From the NCBI GenBank assembly GCA_037783545.1, contig JBBELK010001403.1:1-64000 (forward strand): a stretch of 64,000 nucleotides of DNA, given 5' to 3'. The notes under the pieces were generated by a model, which did not search any database, had not been told where the DNA came from, and worked only from the letters and a program-made list of their open reading frames with translations. The translations under genes and the position numbers were made by a program. This document shows, piece after piece, positions 29,091-39,418 of the stretch. Within the stretch, counting starts at the first letter, position 1. Every line of letters starts with the position of its first letter. The stretch comes from Henricia sp. BOLD:AAB3569. Its lineage: Eukaryota; Echinodermata; Asteroidea; Spinulosida; Echinasteridae.

Positions 29091-32000
29091 AAGTGTGTCC
29101 CAAATGCCGGCAAATTTAGAAATCAAGGAATTTTCCAACCAACTTCAAATTTTGCATGCTCAAAACTGTATATATTCCGCACTTGTCATGCAAAATTGAC
29201 AGATTTTCGCTGGGAAATGACGGAGAAATTTCAGAGTTTAGGGAAAGCGGAGCTCGGCTACGTGGTTATTCCCCTAACCGTGGCTGTTGGGACACCCTGC
29301 GCTGCGCTTGTGTACATTTGTACGGCCGTTGACTCACCCCAGATTGTGACGGGAATTAGGTCAAATTGTGTCCCAAATGCCGGCAAATTTGGAAATCAAG
29401 GAATTTTCCAACCAACTTCAAATTTTGCATGCTCCAAACTGTATATATTCCGCACTTGTCATGCAAAATTGACAGATTTTCGCTGGGAAATGACGGAGAA
29501 ATTTCAGAGTTTAGGGAAAGCGGAGCTCGGCTACGTGGTTATTCCCCTAACCGTGGCTGTTGGGACACCCTGCGCTGCGCTGGTGTACATTTGTACGGCC
29601 GTTGACTCACCCCAGATTGTGACTGGAATTAGGTAAAAGTGTGTCCCAAATGCCGGCAAATTTGGAAATCAAGGAATTTTCCAACCAACTTCAAATTTTG
29701 CATGCTCCAAACTGTATATATTCCGCACTTGTCATGCAAAATTGACAGATTTTCGCTGGGAAATGATGGAGAAATTTCAGAGTTTAGGGAAAGCGGAGCT
29801 CGGCTACGTGGTTATTCCCCTAACCGTGGCTGTTGGGACACCCTGCGCTGCGCATGCGCTGGTGTACATTTGTACGGCCGTTGACTCACCCCAGATTGTG
29901 ACGGGAATTAGGTCAAAGTGTGTCCCAAATGCCGGCAAATTTAGAAATCAAGGAATTTTCCAACCAACTTCAAATTTTGCATGCTCAAAACTGTATATAT
30001 TCCGCACTTGTCATGCAAAATTGACAGATTTTCGCTGGGAAATGACGGAGAAATTTCAGAGTTTAGGGAAAGCAGAGCTCGGCTACGTGGTTATTCCCCT
30101 AACCGTGGCTGTTGGGACACCCTGCGCTGCGCTTGTGTACATTTGTACGGCCGTTGACTCACCCCAGATTGTGACGGGAATTAGGTCAAAGTGTGTCCCA
30201 AATGCCGGCAAATTTGGAAATCAAGGAATTTTCCAACCAACTTCAAATTTTGCATGCTCCAAACTGTATATATTCCGCACTTGTCATGCAAAATTGACAG
30301 ATTTTCGCTGGGAAATGACGGAGAAATTTCAGAGTTTAGGGAAAGCGGAGCTCGGCTACGTGGTTATTCCCCTAACCGTGGCTGTTGGGACACCCTGCGC
30401 TGCGCTGGTGTACATTTGTACGGCCGTTGACTCACCCCAGATTGTGACTGGAATTAGGTCAAAGTGTGTCCCAAATGCCGGCAAATTTGGAAATCAAGGA
30501 ATTTTCCAACCAACTTCAAATTTTGCATGCTCCAAACTCTATATATTCCGCACTTGTCATGCAAAATTGACAGATTTTCGCTGGGAAATGACGGAGAAAT
30601 TTCAGAGTTTAGGGAAAGCGGAGCTCGGCTACGTGGTTATTCCCCTAACCGTGGCTGTTGGGACACCCTGCGCTGCGCATGCGCTGGTGTACATTTGTAC
30701 GGCCGTTGACTCACCCCAGATTGTGACGGGAATTAGGTCAAAGTGTGTCCCAAATGCCGGCAAATTTAGAAATCAAGGAATTTTCCAACCAACTTCAAAT
30801 TTTGCATGCTCAAAACTGTATATATTCCGCACTTGTCATGCAAAATTGACAGATTTTCGCTGGGAAATGACGGAGAAATTTCAGAGTTTAGGGAAAGCGG
30901 AGCTCGGCTACGTGGTTATTCCCCTAACCGTGGCTGTTGGGACACCCTGCGCTGCGCTTGTGTACATTTGTACGGCCGTTGACTCACCCCAGATTGTGAC
31001 GTGAATTAGGTCAAAGTGTGTCCCAAATGCCGGCAAATTTGGAAATCAAGGAATTTTCCAACCAACTTCAAATTTTGCATGCTCCAAACTGTATATATTC
31101 CGCACTTGTCATGCAAAATTGACAGATTTTCGCTGGGAAATGACGGAGAAATTTCAGAGTTTAGGGAAAGCGGAGCTCGGCTACTTGGTTATTCCCCTAA
31201 CCGTGGCTGTTGGGACACCCTGCGCTGCGCATGCGCTGGTGTACATTTGTACGGCCGTTGACTCACCCCAGATTGTGACGGGAATTAGGTCAAAGTGTGT
31301 CCCAAATGCCGGCAAATTTAAAAATCAAGGAATTTTCCAACCAACTTCAAATTTTGCATGCTCAAAACTGTATATATTCCGCACTTGTCATGCAAAATTT
31401 ACAGATTTTCGCTGGGAAATGACGGAGAAATTTCAGAGTTTAGGGAAAGCGGAGCTCGGCTACGTGGTTATTCCCCTAACCGTGGCTGTTGGGACACCCT
31501 GCGCTGCGCTTGTGTACATTTGTACGGCCGTTGACTCACCCCAGATTGTGACGGGAATTAGGTCAAATTGTGTCCCAAATGCCGGCAAATTTGGAAATCA
31601 AGGAATTTTCCAACCAACTTCAAATTTTGCATGCTCCAAACTGTATATATTCCGCACTTGTCATGCAAAATTGACAGATTTTCGCTGGGAAATGACGGAG
31701 AAATTTCAGAGTTTAGGGAAAGCGGAGCTCGGCTACGTGGTTATTCCCCTAACCGTGGCTGTTGGGACACCCTGCGCTGCGCATGCGCTGGTGTACATTT
31801 GTACGGCCGTTGACTCACCCCAGATTGTGACGGGAATTAGGTCAAAGTGTGTCCCAAATGCCGGCAAATTTAGAAATCAAGGAATTTTCCAACCAACTTC
31901 AAATTTTGCATGCTCAAAACTGTATATATTCCGCACTTGTCATGCAAAATTGACAGATTTTCGCTGGGAAATGACGGAGAAATTTCAGAGTTTAGGGAAA

Positions 32001-35000
32001 GCGGAGCTCGGCTACGTGGTTATTCCCCTAACCGTGGCTGTTGGGACACCCTGCGCTGCGCTTGTGTACATTTGTACGGCCGTTGACTCACCCCAGATTG
32101 TGACGGGAATTAGGTCAAAGTGTGTCCCAAATGCCGGCAAATTTGGAAATCAAGGAATTTTCCAACCAACTTCAAATTTTGCATGCTCCAAACTGTATAT
32201 ATTCCGCACTTGTCATGCAAAATTGACAGATTTTCGCTGGGAAATGACGGAGAAATTTCAGAGTTTAGGGAAAGCGGAGCTCGGCTACGTGGTTATTCCC
32301 CTAACCGTGGCTGTTGGGACACCCTGCGCTGCGCTGGTGTACATTTGTACGGCCGTTGACTCACCCCAGATTGTGACTGGAATTAGGTCAAAGTGTGTCC
32401 CAAATGCCGGCAAATTTGGAAATCAAGGAATTTTCCAACCAACTTCAAATTTTGCATGCTCCAAACTGTATATATTCCGCACTTGTCATGCAAAATTGAC
32501 AGATTTTCGCTGGGAAATGACGGAGAAATTTCAGAGTTTAGGGAAAGCGGAGCTCGGCTACGTGGTTATTCCCCTAACCGTGGCTGTTGGGACACCCTGC
32601 GCTGCGCATGCGCTGGTGTACATTTGTACGGCCGTTGACTCACCCCAGATTGTGACGGGAATTAGGTCAAAGTGTGTCCCAAATGCCGGCAAATTTATAA
32701 ATCAAGGAATTTTCCAACCAACTTCAAATTTTGCATGCTCAAAACTGTATATATTCCGCACTTGTCATGCAAAATTGACAGATTTTCGCTGGGAAATGAC
32801 GGAGAAATTTCAGAGTTTAGGGAAAGCGGAGCTCGGCTACGTGGTTATTCCCCTAACCGTGGCTGTTCCGACACCCTGCGCTGCGCATGCGCTGGTGTAC
32901 ATTTGTACGGCCGTTGACTCACCCCAGATTGTGACGGGAATTAGGTCAAAGTGTGTCCCAAATGCCGGCAAATTTAGAAATCAAGGAATTTTCCAACCAA
33001 CTTCAAATTTTGCATGCTCAAAACTGTATATATTCCGCACTTGTCATGCAAAATTGACAGATTTTCGCTGGGAAATGACGGAGAAATTTCAGAGTTTAGG
33101 GAAAGCGGAGCTCGGCTACGTGGTTATTCCCCTAACCGTGGCTGTTGGGACACCCTGCGCTGCGCTTGTGTACATTTGTACGGCCGTTGACTCACCCCAG
33201 ATTGTGACGGGAATTAGGTCAAAGTGTGTCCCAAATGCCGGCAAATTTGGAAATCAAGGAATTTTCCAACCAACTTCAAATTTTGCATGCTCCAAACTGT
33301 ATATATTCCGCACTTGTCATGCAAAATTGACAGATTTTCGCTGGGAAATGACGGAGAAATTTCAGAGTTTAGGGAAAGCGGAGCTCGGCTACGTGGTTAT
33401 TCCCCTAACCGTGGCTGTTGGGACACCCTGCGCTGCGCTGGTGTACATTTGTACGGCCGTTGACTCACCCCAGATTGTGACTGGAATTAGGTCAAAGTGT
33501 GTCCCAAATGCCGGCAAATTTGGAAATCAAGGAATTTTCCAACCAACTTCAAATTTTGCATGCTCCAAACTGTATATATTCCGCACTTGTCATGCAAAAT
33601 TGACAGATTTTCGCTGGGAAATGACGGAGAAATTTCAGAGTTTAGGGAAAGCGGAGCTCGGCTACGTGGTTATTCCCCTAACCGTGGCTGTTGGGACACC
33701 CTGCGCTGCGCATGCGCTGGTGTACATTTGTACGGCCGTTGACTCACCCCAGATTGTGACGGGAATTAGGTCAAAGTGTGTCCCAAATGCCGGCAAATTT
33801 AGAAATCAAGGAATTTTCCAACCAACTTCAAATTTTGCATGCTCAAAACTGTATATATTCCGCACTTGTCATGCAAAATTGACAGATTTTCGCTGGGAAA
33901 TGACGGAGAAATGTCAGAGTTTAGGGAAAGCGGAGCTCGGCTACGTGGTTATTCCCCTAACCGTGGCTGTTCCGACACCCTGCGCTGCGCATGCGCTGGT
34001 GTACATTTGTACGGCCGTTGACTCACCCCAGATTGTGACGGGAATTAGGTCAAAGTGTGTCCCAAATGCCGGCAAATTTAGAAATCAAGGAATTTTCCAA
34101 CCAACTTCAAATTTTGCATGCTCAAAACTGTATATATTCCGCACTTGTCATGCAAAATTGACAGATTTTCGCTGGGAAATGACGGAGAAATTTCAGAGTT
34201 TAGGGAAAGCGGAGCTCGGCTACGTGGTTATTCCCCTAACCGTGGCTGTTGGGACACCCTGCGCTGCGCTTGTGTACATTTGTACGGCCGTTGACTCACC
34301 CCAGATTGTGACGGGAATTAGGTCAAAGTGTGTCCCAAATGCCGGCAAATTTGGAAATCAAGGAATTTTCCAACCAACTTCAAATTTTGCATGCTCCAAA
34401 CTGTATATATTCCGCACTTGTCATGCAAAATTGACAGATTTTCGCTGGGAAATGACGGAGAAATTTCAGAGTTTAGGGAAAGCGGAGCTCGGCTACGTGG
34501 TTATTCCCCTAACCGTGGCTGTTGGGACACCCTGCGCTGCGCTGGTGTACATTTGTACGGCCGTTGACTCACCCCAGATTGTGACTGGAATTAGGTCAAA
34601 GTGTGTCCCAAATGCCGGCAAATTTGGAAATCAAGGAATTTTCCAACCAACTTCAAATTTTGCATGCTCCAAACTGTATATATTCCGCACTTGTCATGCA
34701 AAATTGACAGATTTTCGCTGGGAAATGACGGAGAAATTTCAGAGTTTAGGGAAAGCGGAGCTCGGCTACGTGGTTATTCCCCTAACCGTGGCTGTTGGGA
34801 CACCCTGCGCTGCGCATGCGCTGGTGTACATTTGTACGGCCGTTGACTCACCCCAGATTGTGACGGGAATTAGGTCAAAGTGTGTCCCAAATGCCGGCAA
34901 ATTTAGAAATCAAGGAATTTTCCAACCAACTTCAAATTTTGCATGCTCAAAACTGTATATATTCCGCACTTGTCATGCAAAATTGACAGATTTTCGCTGG

Positions 35001-37896
35001 GAAATGACGGAGAAATTTCAGAGTTTAGGGAAAGCGGAGCTCGGCTACGTGGTTATTCCCCTAACCGTGGCTGTTGGGACACCCTGCGCTGCGCTTGTGT
35101 ACATTTGTACGGCCGTTGACTCACCCCAGATTGTGACGGGAATTAGGTCAAAGTGTGTCCCAAATGCCGGCAAATTTGGAAATCAAGGAATTTTCCAACC
35201 AACTTCAAATTTTGCATGCTCCAAACTGTATATATTCCGCACTTGTCATGCAAAATTGACAGATTTTCGCTGGGAAATGACGGAGAAATTTCAGAGTTTA
35301 GGGAAAGCGGAGCTCGGCTACGTGGTTATTCCCCTAACCGTGGCTGTTGGGACACCCTGCGCTGCGCTGGTGTACATTTGTACGGCCGTTGACTCACCCC
35401 AGATTGTGACTGGAATTAGGTCAAAGTGTGTCCCAAATGCCGGCAAATTTGGAAATCAAGGAATTTTCCAACCAACTTCAAATTTTGCATGCTCCAAACT
35501 GTATATATTCCGCACTTGTCATGCAAAATTGACAGATTTTCGCTGGGAAATGACGGAGAAATTTCAGAGTTTAGGGAAAGCGGAGCTCGGCTACGTGGTT
35601 ATTCCCCTAACCGTGGCTGTTGGGACACCCTGCGCTGCGCATGCGCTGGTGTACATTTGTACGGCCGTTGACTCACCCCAGATTGTGACGGGAATTAGGT
35701 CAAAGTGTGTCCCAAATGCCGGCAAATTTAGAAATCAAGGAATTTTCCAACCAACTTCAAATTTTGCATGCTCAAAACTGTATATATTCCGCACTTGTCA
35801 TGCAAAATTGACAGATTTTCGCTGGGAAATGACGGAGAAATTTCAGAGTTTAGGGAAAGCGGAGCTCGGCTACGTGGTTATTCCCCTAACCGTGGCTGTT
35901 GGGACACCCTGCGCTGCGCATGCGCTGGTGTACATTTGTACGGCCGTTGACTCACCCCAGATTGTGACGGGAATTAGGTCAAAGTGTGTCCCAAATGCCG
36001 GCAAATTTAGAAATCAAGGAATTTTCCAACCAACTTCAAATTTTGCATGCTCAAAACTGTATATATTCCGCACTTGTCATGCAAAATTGACAGATTTTCG
36101 CTGGGAAATGACGGAGAAATGTCAGAGTTTAGGGAAAGCGGAGCTCGGCTACGTGGTTATTCCCCTAACCGTGGCTGTTCCGACACCCTGCGCTGCGCAT
36201 GCGCTGGTGTACATTTGTACGGCCGTTGACTCACCCCAGATTGTGACGGGAATTAGGTCAAAGTGTGTCCCAAATGCCGGCAAATTTAGAAATCAAGGAA
36301 TTTTCCAACCAACTTCAAATTTTGCATGCTCAAAACTGTATATATTCCGCACTTGTCATGCAAAATTGACAGATTTTCGCTGGGAAATGACGGAGAAATT
36401 TCAGAGTTTAGGGAAAGCGGAGCTCGGCTACGTGGTTATTCCCCTAACCGTGGCTGTTGGGACACCCTGCGCTGCGCTTGTGTACATTTGTACGGCCGTT
36501 GACTCACCCCAGATTGTGACGGGAATTAGGTCAAAGTGTGTCCCAAATGCCGGCAAATTTGGAAATCAAGGAATTTTCCAACCAACTTCAAATTTTGCAT
36601 GCTCCAAACTGTATATATTCCGCACTTGTCATGCAAAATTGACAGATTTTCGCTGGGAAATGACGGAGAAATTTCAGAGTTTAGGGAAAGCGGAGCTCGG
36701 CTACGTGGTTATTCCCCTAACCGTGGCTGTTCCGACACCCTGCGCTGCGCATGCGCTGGTGTACATTTGTACGGCCGTTGACTCACCCCAGATTGTGACG
36801 GGAATTAGGTCAAAGTGTGTCCCAAATGCCGGCAAATTTAGAAATCAAGGAATTTTCCAACCAACTTCAAATTTTGCATGCTCAAAACTGTATATATTCC
36901 GCACTTGTCATGCAAAATTGACAGATTTTCGCTGGGAAATGACGGAGAAATTTCAGAGTTTAGGGAAAGCGGAGCTCGGCTACGTGGTTATTCCCCTAAC
37001 CGTGGCTGTTGGGACACCCTGCGCTGCGCTTGTGTACATTTGTACGGCCGTTGACTCACCCCAGATTGTGACGGGAATTAGGTCAAAGTGTGTCCCAAAT
37101 GCCGGCAAATTTGGAAATCAAGGAATTTTCCAACCAACTTCAAATTTTGCATGCTCCAAACTGTATATATTCCGCACTTGTCATGCAAAATTGACAGATT
37201 TTCGCTGGGAAATGACGGAGAAATTTCAGAGTTTAGGGAAAGCGGAGCTCGGCTACGTGGTTATTCCCCTAACCGTGGCTGTTGGGACACCCTGCGCTGC
37301 GCTGGTGTACATTTGTACGGCCGTTGACTCACCCCAGATTGTGACTGGAATTAGGTCAAAGTGTGTCCCAAATGCCGGCAAATTTGGAAATCAAGGAATT
37401 TTCCAACCAACTTCAAATTTTGCATGCTCCAAACTGTATATATTCCGCACTTGTCATGCAAAATTGACAGATTTTCGCTGGGAAATGACGGAGAAATTTC
37501 AGAGTTTAGGGAAAGCGGAGCTCGGCTACGTGGTTATTCCCCTAACCGTGGCTGTTGGGACACCCTGCGCTGCGCATGCGCTGGTGTACATTTGTACGGC
37601 CGTTGACTCACCCCAGATTGTGACGGGAATTAGGTCAAAGTGTGTCCCAAATGCCGGCAAATTTAGAAATCAAGGAATTTTCCAACCAACTTCAAATTTT
37701 GCATGCTCAAAACTGTATATATTCCGCACTTGTCATGCAAAATTGACAGATTTTCGCTGGGAAATGACGGAGAAATTTCAGAGTTTAGGGAAAGCGGAGC
37801 TCGGCTACGTGGTTATTCCCCTAACCGTGGCTGTTCCGACACCCTGCGCTGCGCATGCGCTGGTGTACATTTGTACGGCCGTTGACTCACCCCAGA

Positions 37897-38185
37897 CATT
37901 CAAAATAAAGCCACCAAAACAACCAAAACCCCTCGAATTCTCAGAAACATATAAACAACGTTTCGAGAAACTACAGGGTAATCACTAAGGCTGGCAGAAA
38001 TAACGCTCAACGAATACAAAAAACAACTGGAGGAAATTGACCAGCAAACCACCACAGCACACCGAACGGCTCAAGACACCTTCGCCAACTTCGAAGGCCA
38101 AGACCACCACACGGCACAGCAACTATACTCGTTCTTCAATCGTGGACCAACCAAAGGCACAAAAAGAAAACGCAGTGATCTGTAA
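37897..38185 (+). pseudogene. 3' end of an unidentified basic ORF, broken by a frameshift
   Basis: Immediately after the satellite edge an ORF-like segment begins in the array frame (FKIKPPKQPKPLEFSETY...) and stops at 37,986-37,988. A second frame is open from 37,982 and ends at TAA 38,183-38,185. It reads through a heptad-like helix (LAEITLNEYKKQLEEID) to the basic, nuclear-localisation-like end GPTKGTKRKRSDL. The composition (Lys/Gln/Pro-rich, then helical, then basic) is continuous across the frame change, so I infer one decayed ORF. I do not recognise the family. A histone-type 3' stem-loop follows 18 nt after the stop. It may be an ORF of the adjacent Penelope-like element or a separate gene fragment. 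Confidence 0.5.
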
Positions 38186-38203
38186 CAACTAAACAAAACC
38201 AAC

Positions 38204-38219
38204 GGTCCTTTTCAGGACC
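38204..38219 (+). promoter_or_regulatory. Histone-type mRNA 3' stem-loop
   Basis: GGTCCT-TTTC-AGGACC is a perfect 6-bp stem with a 4-nt TTTC loop, flanked by aaaaccaac upstream and accaca downstream. This matches the canonical metazoan histone 3' processing stem-loop in stem length, loop sequence and flanks. About 9 nt downstream lies acaaaagatag (38,228-38,238), a partial match to a purine-rich histone downstream element (the U7 snRNA target). The stem-loop starts 18 nt after a stop codon, the usual position for a functional 3' end. The upstream protein is not a histone. Confidence 0.75.
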
Positions 38220-38401
38220 ACCACATCTACAAAAGATAGTTTTCTAATCTGTCTTAAGCCAATACCTCCATAACGTTATATTGAAGATAAACCCCCTAAA
38301 ATATAACCACAAACAAATAAAAGGTCATGGCAAAAAGGAAACTAAACAAACCCCAAAAACCAAAAAAAAGATCACTAAGCCAAACCAAATCCAACAGGTG
38401 T

Positions 38402-38700
38402 TCATTCGGATGCAAAACAAACAAACGCCCGAGGGAATCACAAACGTTCTTTAGCAGAAAATTGCGAACAATTCATAACCAACCTGTCCAATACCAAACT
38501 TTCAGAAACTGAAAAAAATAGCATTGGGCAAAGGTTTGAATTTCGTCCCAACACCTGCTAAACCAACACGAAAATCCTTACAGAGCGACTTAAAAATATT
38601 CACCCGAAGAATGAGAGTATCATTTATAATGCACAATAAACAATCCCTAACACACCCATTCAAACCACCATCGAAATGGCATCCAACAACTACCCCCAGG
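38402..38700 (+). pseudogene. Penelope-like element RT ORF, N-terminal fragment, frameshifted
   Basis: The frame beginning at 38,524 reads GKGLNFVPTPAKP, then a helix with IFTRRMR, then HPFKPPSKWHP. This is the signature N-terminal block of Penelope-like reverse transcriptases, which I recall as a GLxFxPTP motif, then an RR-rich helix, then PFxxxSxW. The preceding stretch, NLSNTKLSETEKNS, is the usual lead-in (NLSxxxLSxxE) but lies in a different frame (38,472-38,520). An A-run at 38,512-38,518 is a likely site of the shift. An upstream in-frame stop near 38,450 and loss of homology after about 38,695 show that this is a decayed, truncated copy. The RT palm is absent. Confidence 0.7.
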
Positions 38701-38887
38701 GGGGTGATGGTGCTTACCCATTCAGTGACACGGCCGTTCTGGTCGACTTGTTTTTATTGTTTGAAATAAAATATATTATTTTAAATCAAAAATGTTTTGT
38801 TGTGTCCAGTTGTACCGTTTTGCTGAGTTTTTTTTGTTTATTTTCCATTGGTAATATGGGATGGGATGTGGGTGGGTTTTTGCGAGC

Positions 38888-38911
38888 AAAGGAACGTTTT
38901 TCAGTTCCTTT
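38888..38911. other. Perfect 8-bp hairpin in PLE 3' region
   Basis: AAAGGAAC (38,888-38,895) and GTTCCTTT (38,904-38,911) pair perfectly around an 8-nt loop. It lies just downstream of the hammerhead motif when read on the minus strand. A second perfect hairpin, GGATTC/GAATCC, lies at 38,969-38,984 on the other side. Confidence 0.7.
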
Positions 38912-38918
38912 TGGTGAA

Positions 38919-38966
38919 GCAGGAGCTAGCTTTCTAGGCTACCGTATGCCCTTCATCAGCTGCGGG
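38919..38966 (-). ncRNA. Hammerhead-ribozyme-like motif (type I, short stem III)
   Basis: Read on the minus strand the order is GCAG (stem I), CTGATGA (catalytic core, 38,959-38,953), a stem II region of 18 nt, GAAA (38,934-38,931), GCTAGC (self-complementary stem III, 38,930-38,925), then TC and CTGC (stem I partner, 38,922-38,919). All invariant hammerhead core positions are present: CUGANGA, GAAA, and U-H before the cleavage point. Stem I closes with four Watson-Crick pairs. Stem II pairs GGGC with GCCT but has an A-A mismatch next to the core, which may weaken it. Published PLE hammerheads have very short stem III helices that work as dimers, and a palindromic GCUAGC fits that. The position 3' of the minus-strand PLE C-terminus is as expected for a PLE terminal repeat. 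Confidence 0.72.
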
Positions 38967-39028
38967 TGGGATTCGGGAGAATCCGGGTGACTCGCTTTGG
39001 TTTCCTTGAGCGGAAGGATCCAGCTTTT

Positions 39029-39415
39029 TTAAGAAGTTGTTTGTTCTTCAAGCAGTGAGATAAGGATGTTTAGGGTTTCATCCGGTTCCTGGCTGTTTTC
39101 GGTGTAACCTGAGTCTGATAGTGGGGGGAGCCGTTTTTCGTGGTTGGGTAGTTTGGCTCGGATTATTTTTTGTTTCAGGTTTTCCGCTTTTTTGAAAGCA
39201 ATTAGCGGTGGTTTAGGAAATATTTCCTTTAGTAGTTCAACGCTTTCAATTAGGTGCCAGTGTTTGTTTACAGCTTTTCTTAGGTTATGGTTGTTTATTG
39301 CTGGATTATAAGTTGTGGAGAAGATGAGTGGGGTTTGCTTTGTTTTGTTATCCCTTTTTTTGTCGATAAGGTTGGCCCTTCCAGTATGTTTTACTTTTGA
39401 TGTAGCCGCTTCGAT
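39029..39415 (-). pseudogene. Penelope-like element RT, C-terminal fragment
   Basis: The minus frame is open from 39,415 to the stop at 39,029-39,031 (128 codons). It reads PLIFSTTYNPAINNHNLRK, then HLIESVELLKEIFPKPPLIA, then FKKAENLKQKIIRAKLP. This is the post-RT segment of Penelope-like proteins (T-Y-x-P, then I.R.HW.L, then P.IAF.R..NL...IRAKL). In endonuclease-bearing PLEs a Cys-rich GIY-YIG domain normally follows. Here only about 40 residues follow, without CxxC or GIY, ending LISLLEEQTTS, so this copy looks endonuclease-less or rearranged. The upstream end is cut at the LINE 5' junction (stop at 39,416-39,418). A hammerhead motif lies about 60 bp 3' of the stop. Confidence 0.68.
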
Positions 39416-39418
39416 TTA

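Larger units (their letters stand above)
1..37896. repeat. Satellite array, 273/279-bp monomers, about 137 tandem copies
   Basis: The whole stretch is one head-to-tail array with no interruption; it starts before the window and ends inside a monomer at 37,896. Anchoring on the phase gtgtcccaaatgcc gives steps of 273 or 279 bp (rarely 274 or 278) from 2,340 to 37,640. The 279-bp form has six extra bases that turn ctgcgctggtg into ctgcgcatgcgctgg. Other diagnostic sites co-vary with the length: cttgtg versus ctggtg, gacggg versus gactgg, aaatttgg versus aaatttag, and gctcca versus gctcaa. Together they define a recurring A-B-C trimer. Each monomer carries a TGACTCA (AP-1-like) heptamer and a tatata tract. 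Monomers are near-identical, which implies recent homogenisation. Long plus-frame ORFs cross the array because the period is a multiple of three. I see no similarity to a known gene. Confidence 0.97.

Noticed and set aside
1-37896. CRISPR-like array
   Set aside because: Repeats are contiguous, with no unique spacers, and the monomer is 273-279 bp in a eukaryotic context.
1-37988. Dozens of long and short ORFs across the satellite (for example 1,914, 1,078 and 937 codons) as protein-coding genes
   Set aside because: All are translations of the same 273/279-bp monomer in two frames. They begin and end wherever a point mutation or 1-bp indel falls, with no conserved start, no family resemblance and no gene structure.
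38888-38911. Second histone-type stem-loop
   Set aside because: The stem is 8 bp and the loop 8 nt, unlike the 6-bp, 4-nt histone structure. It is kept only as an ordinary hairpin.
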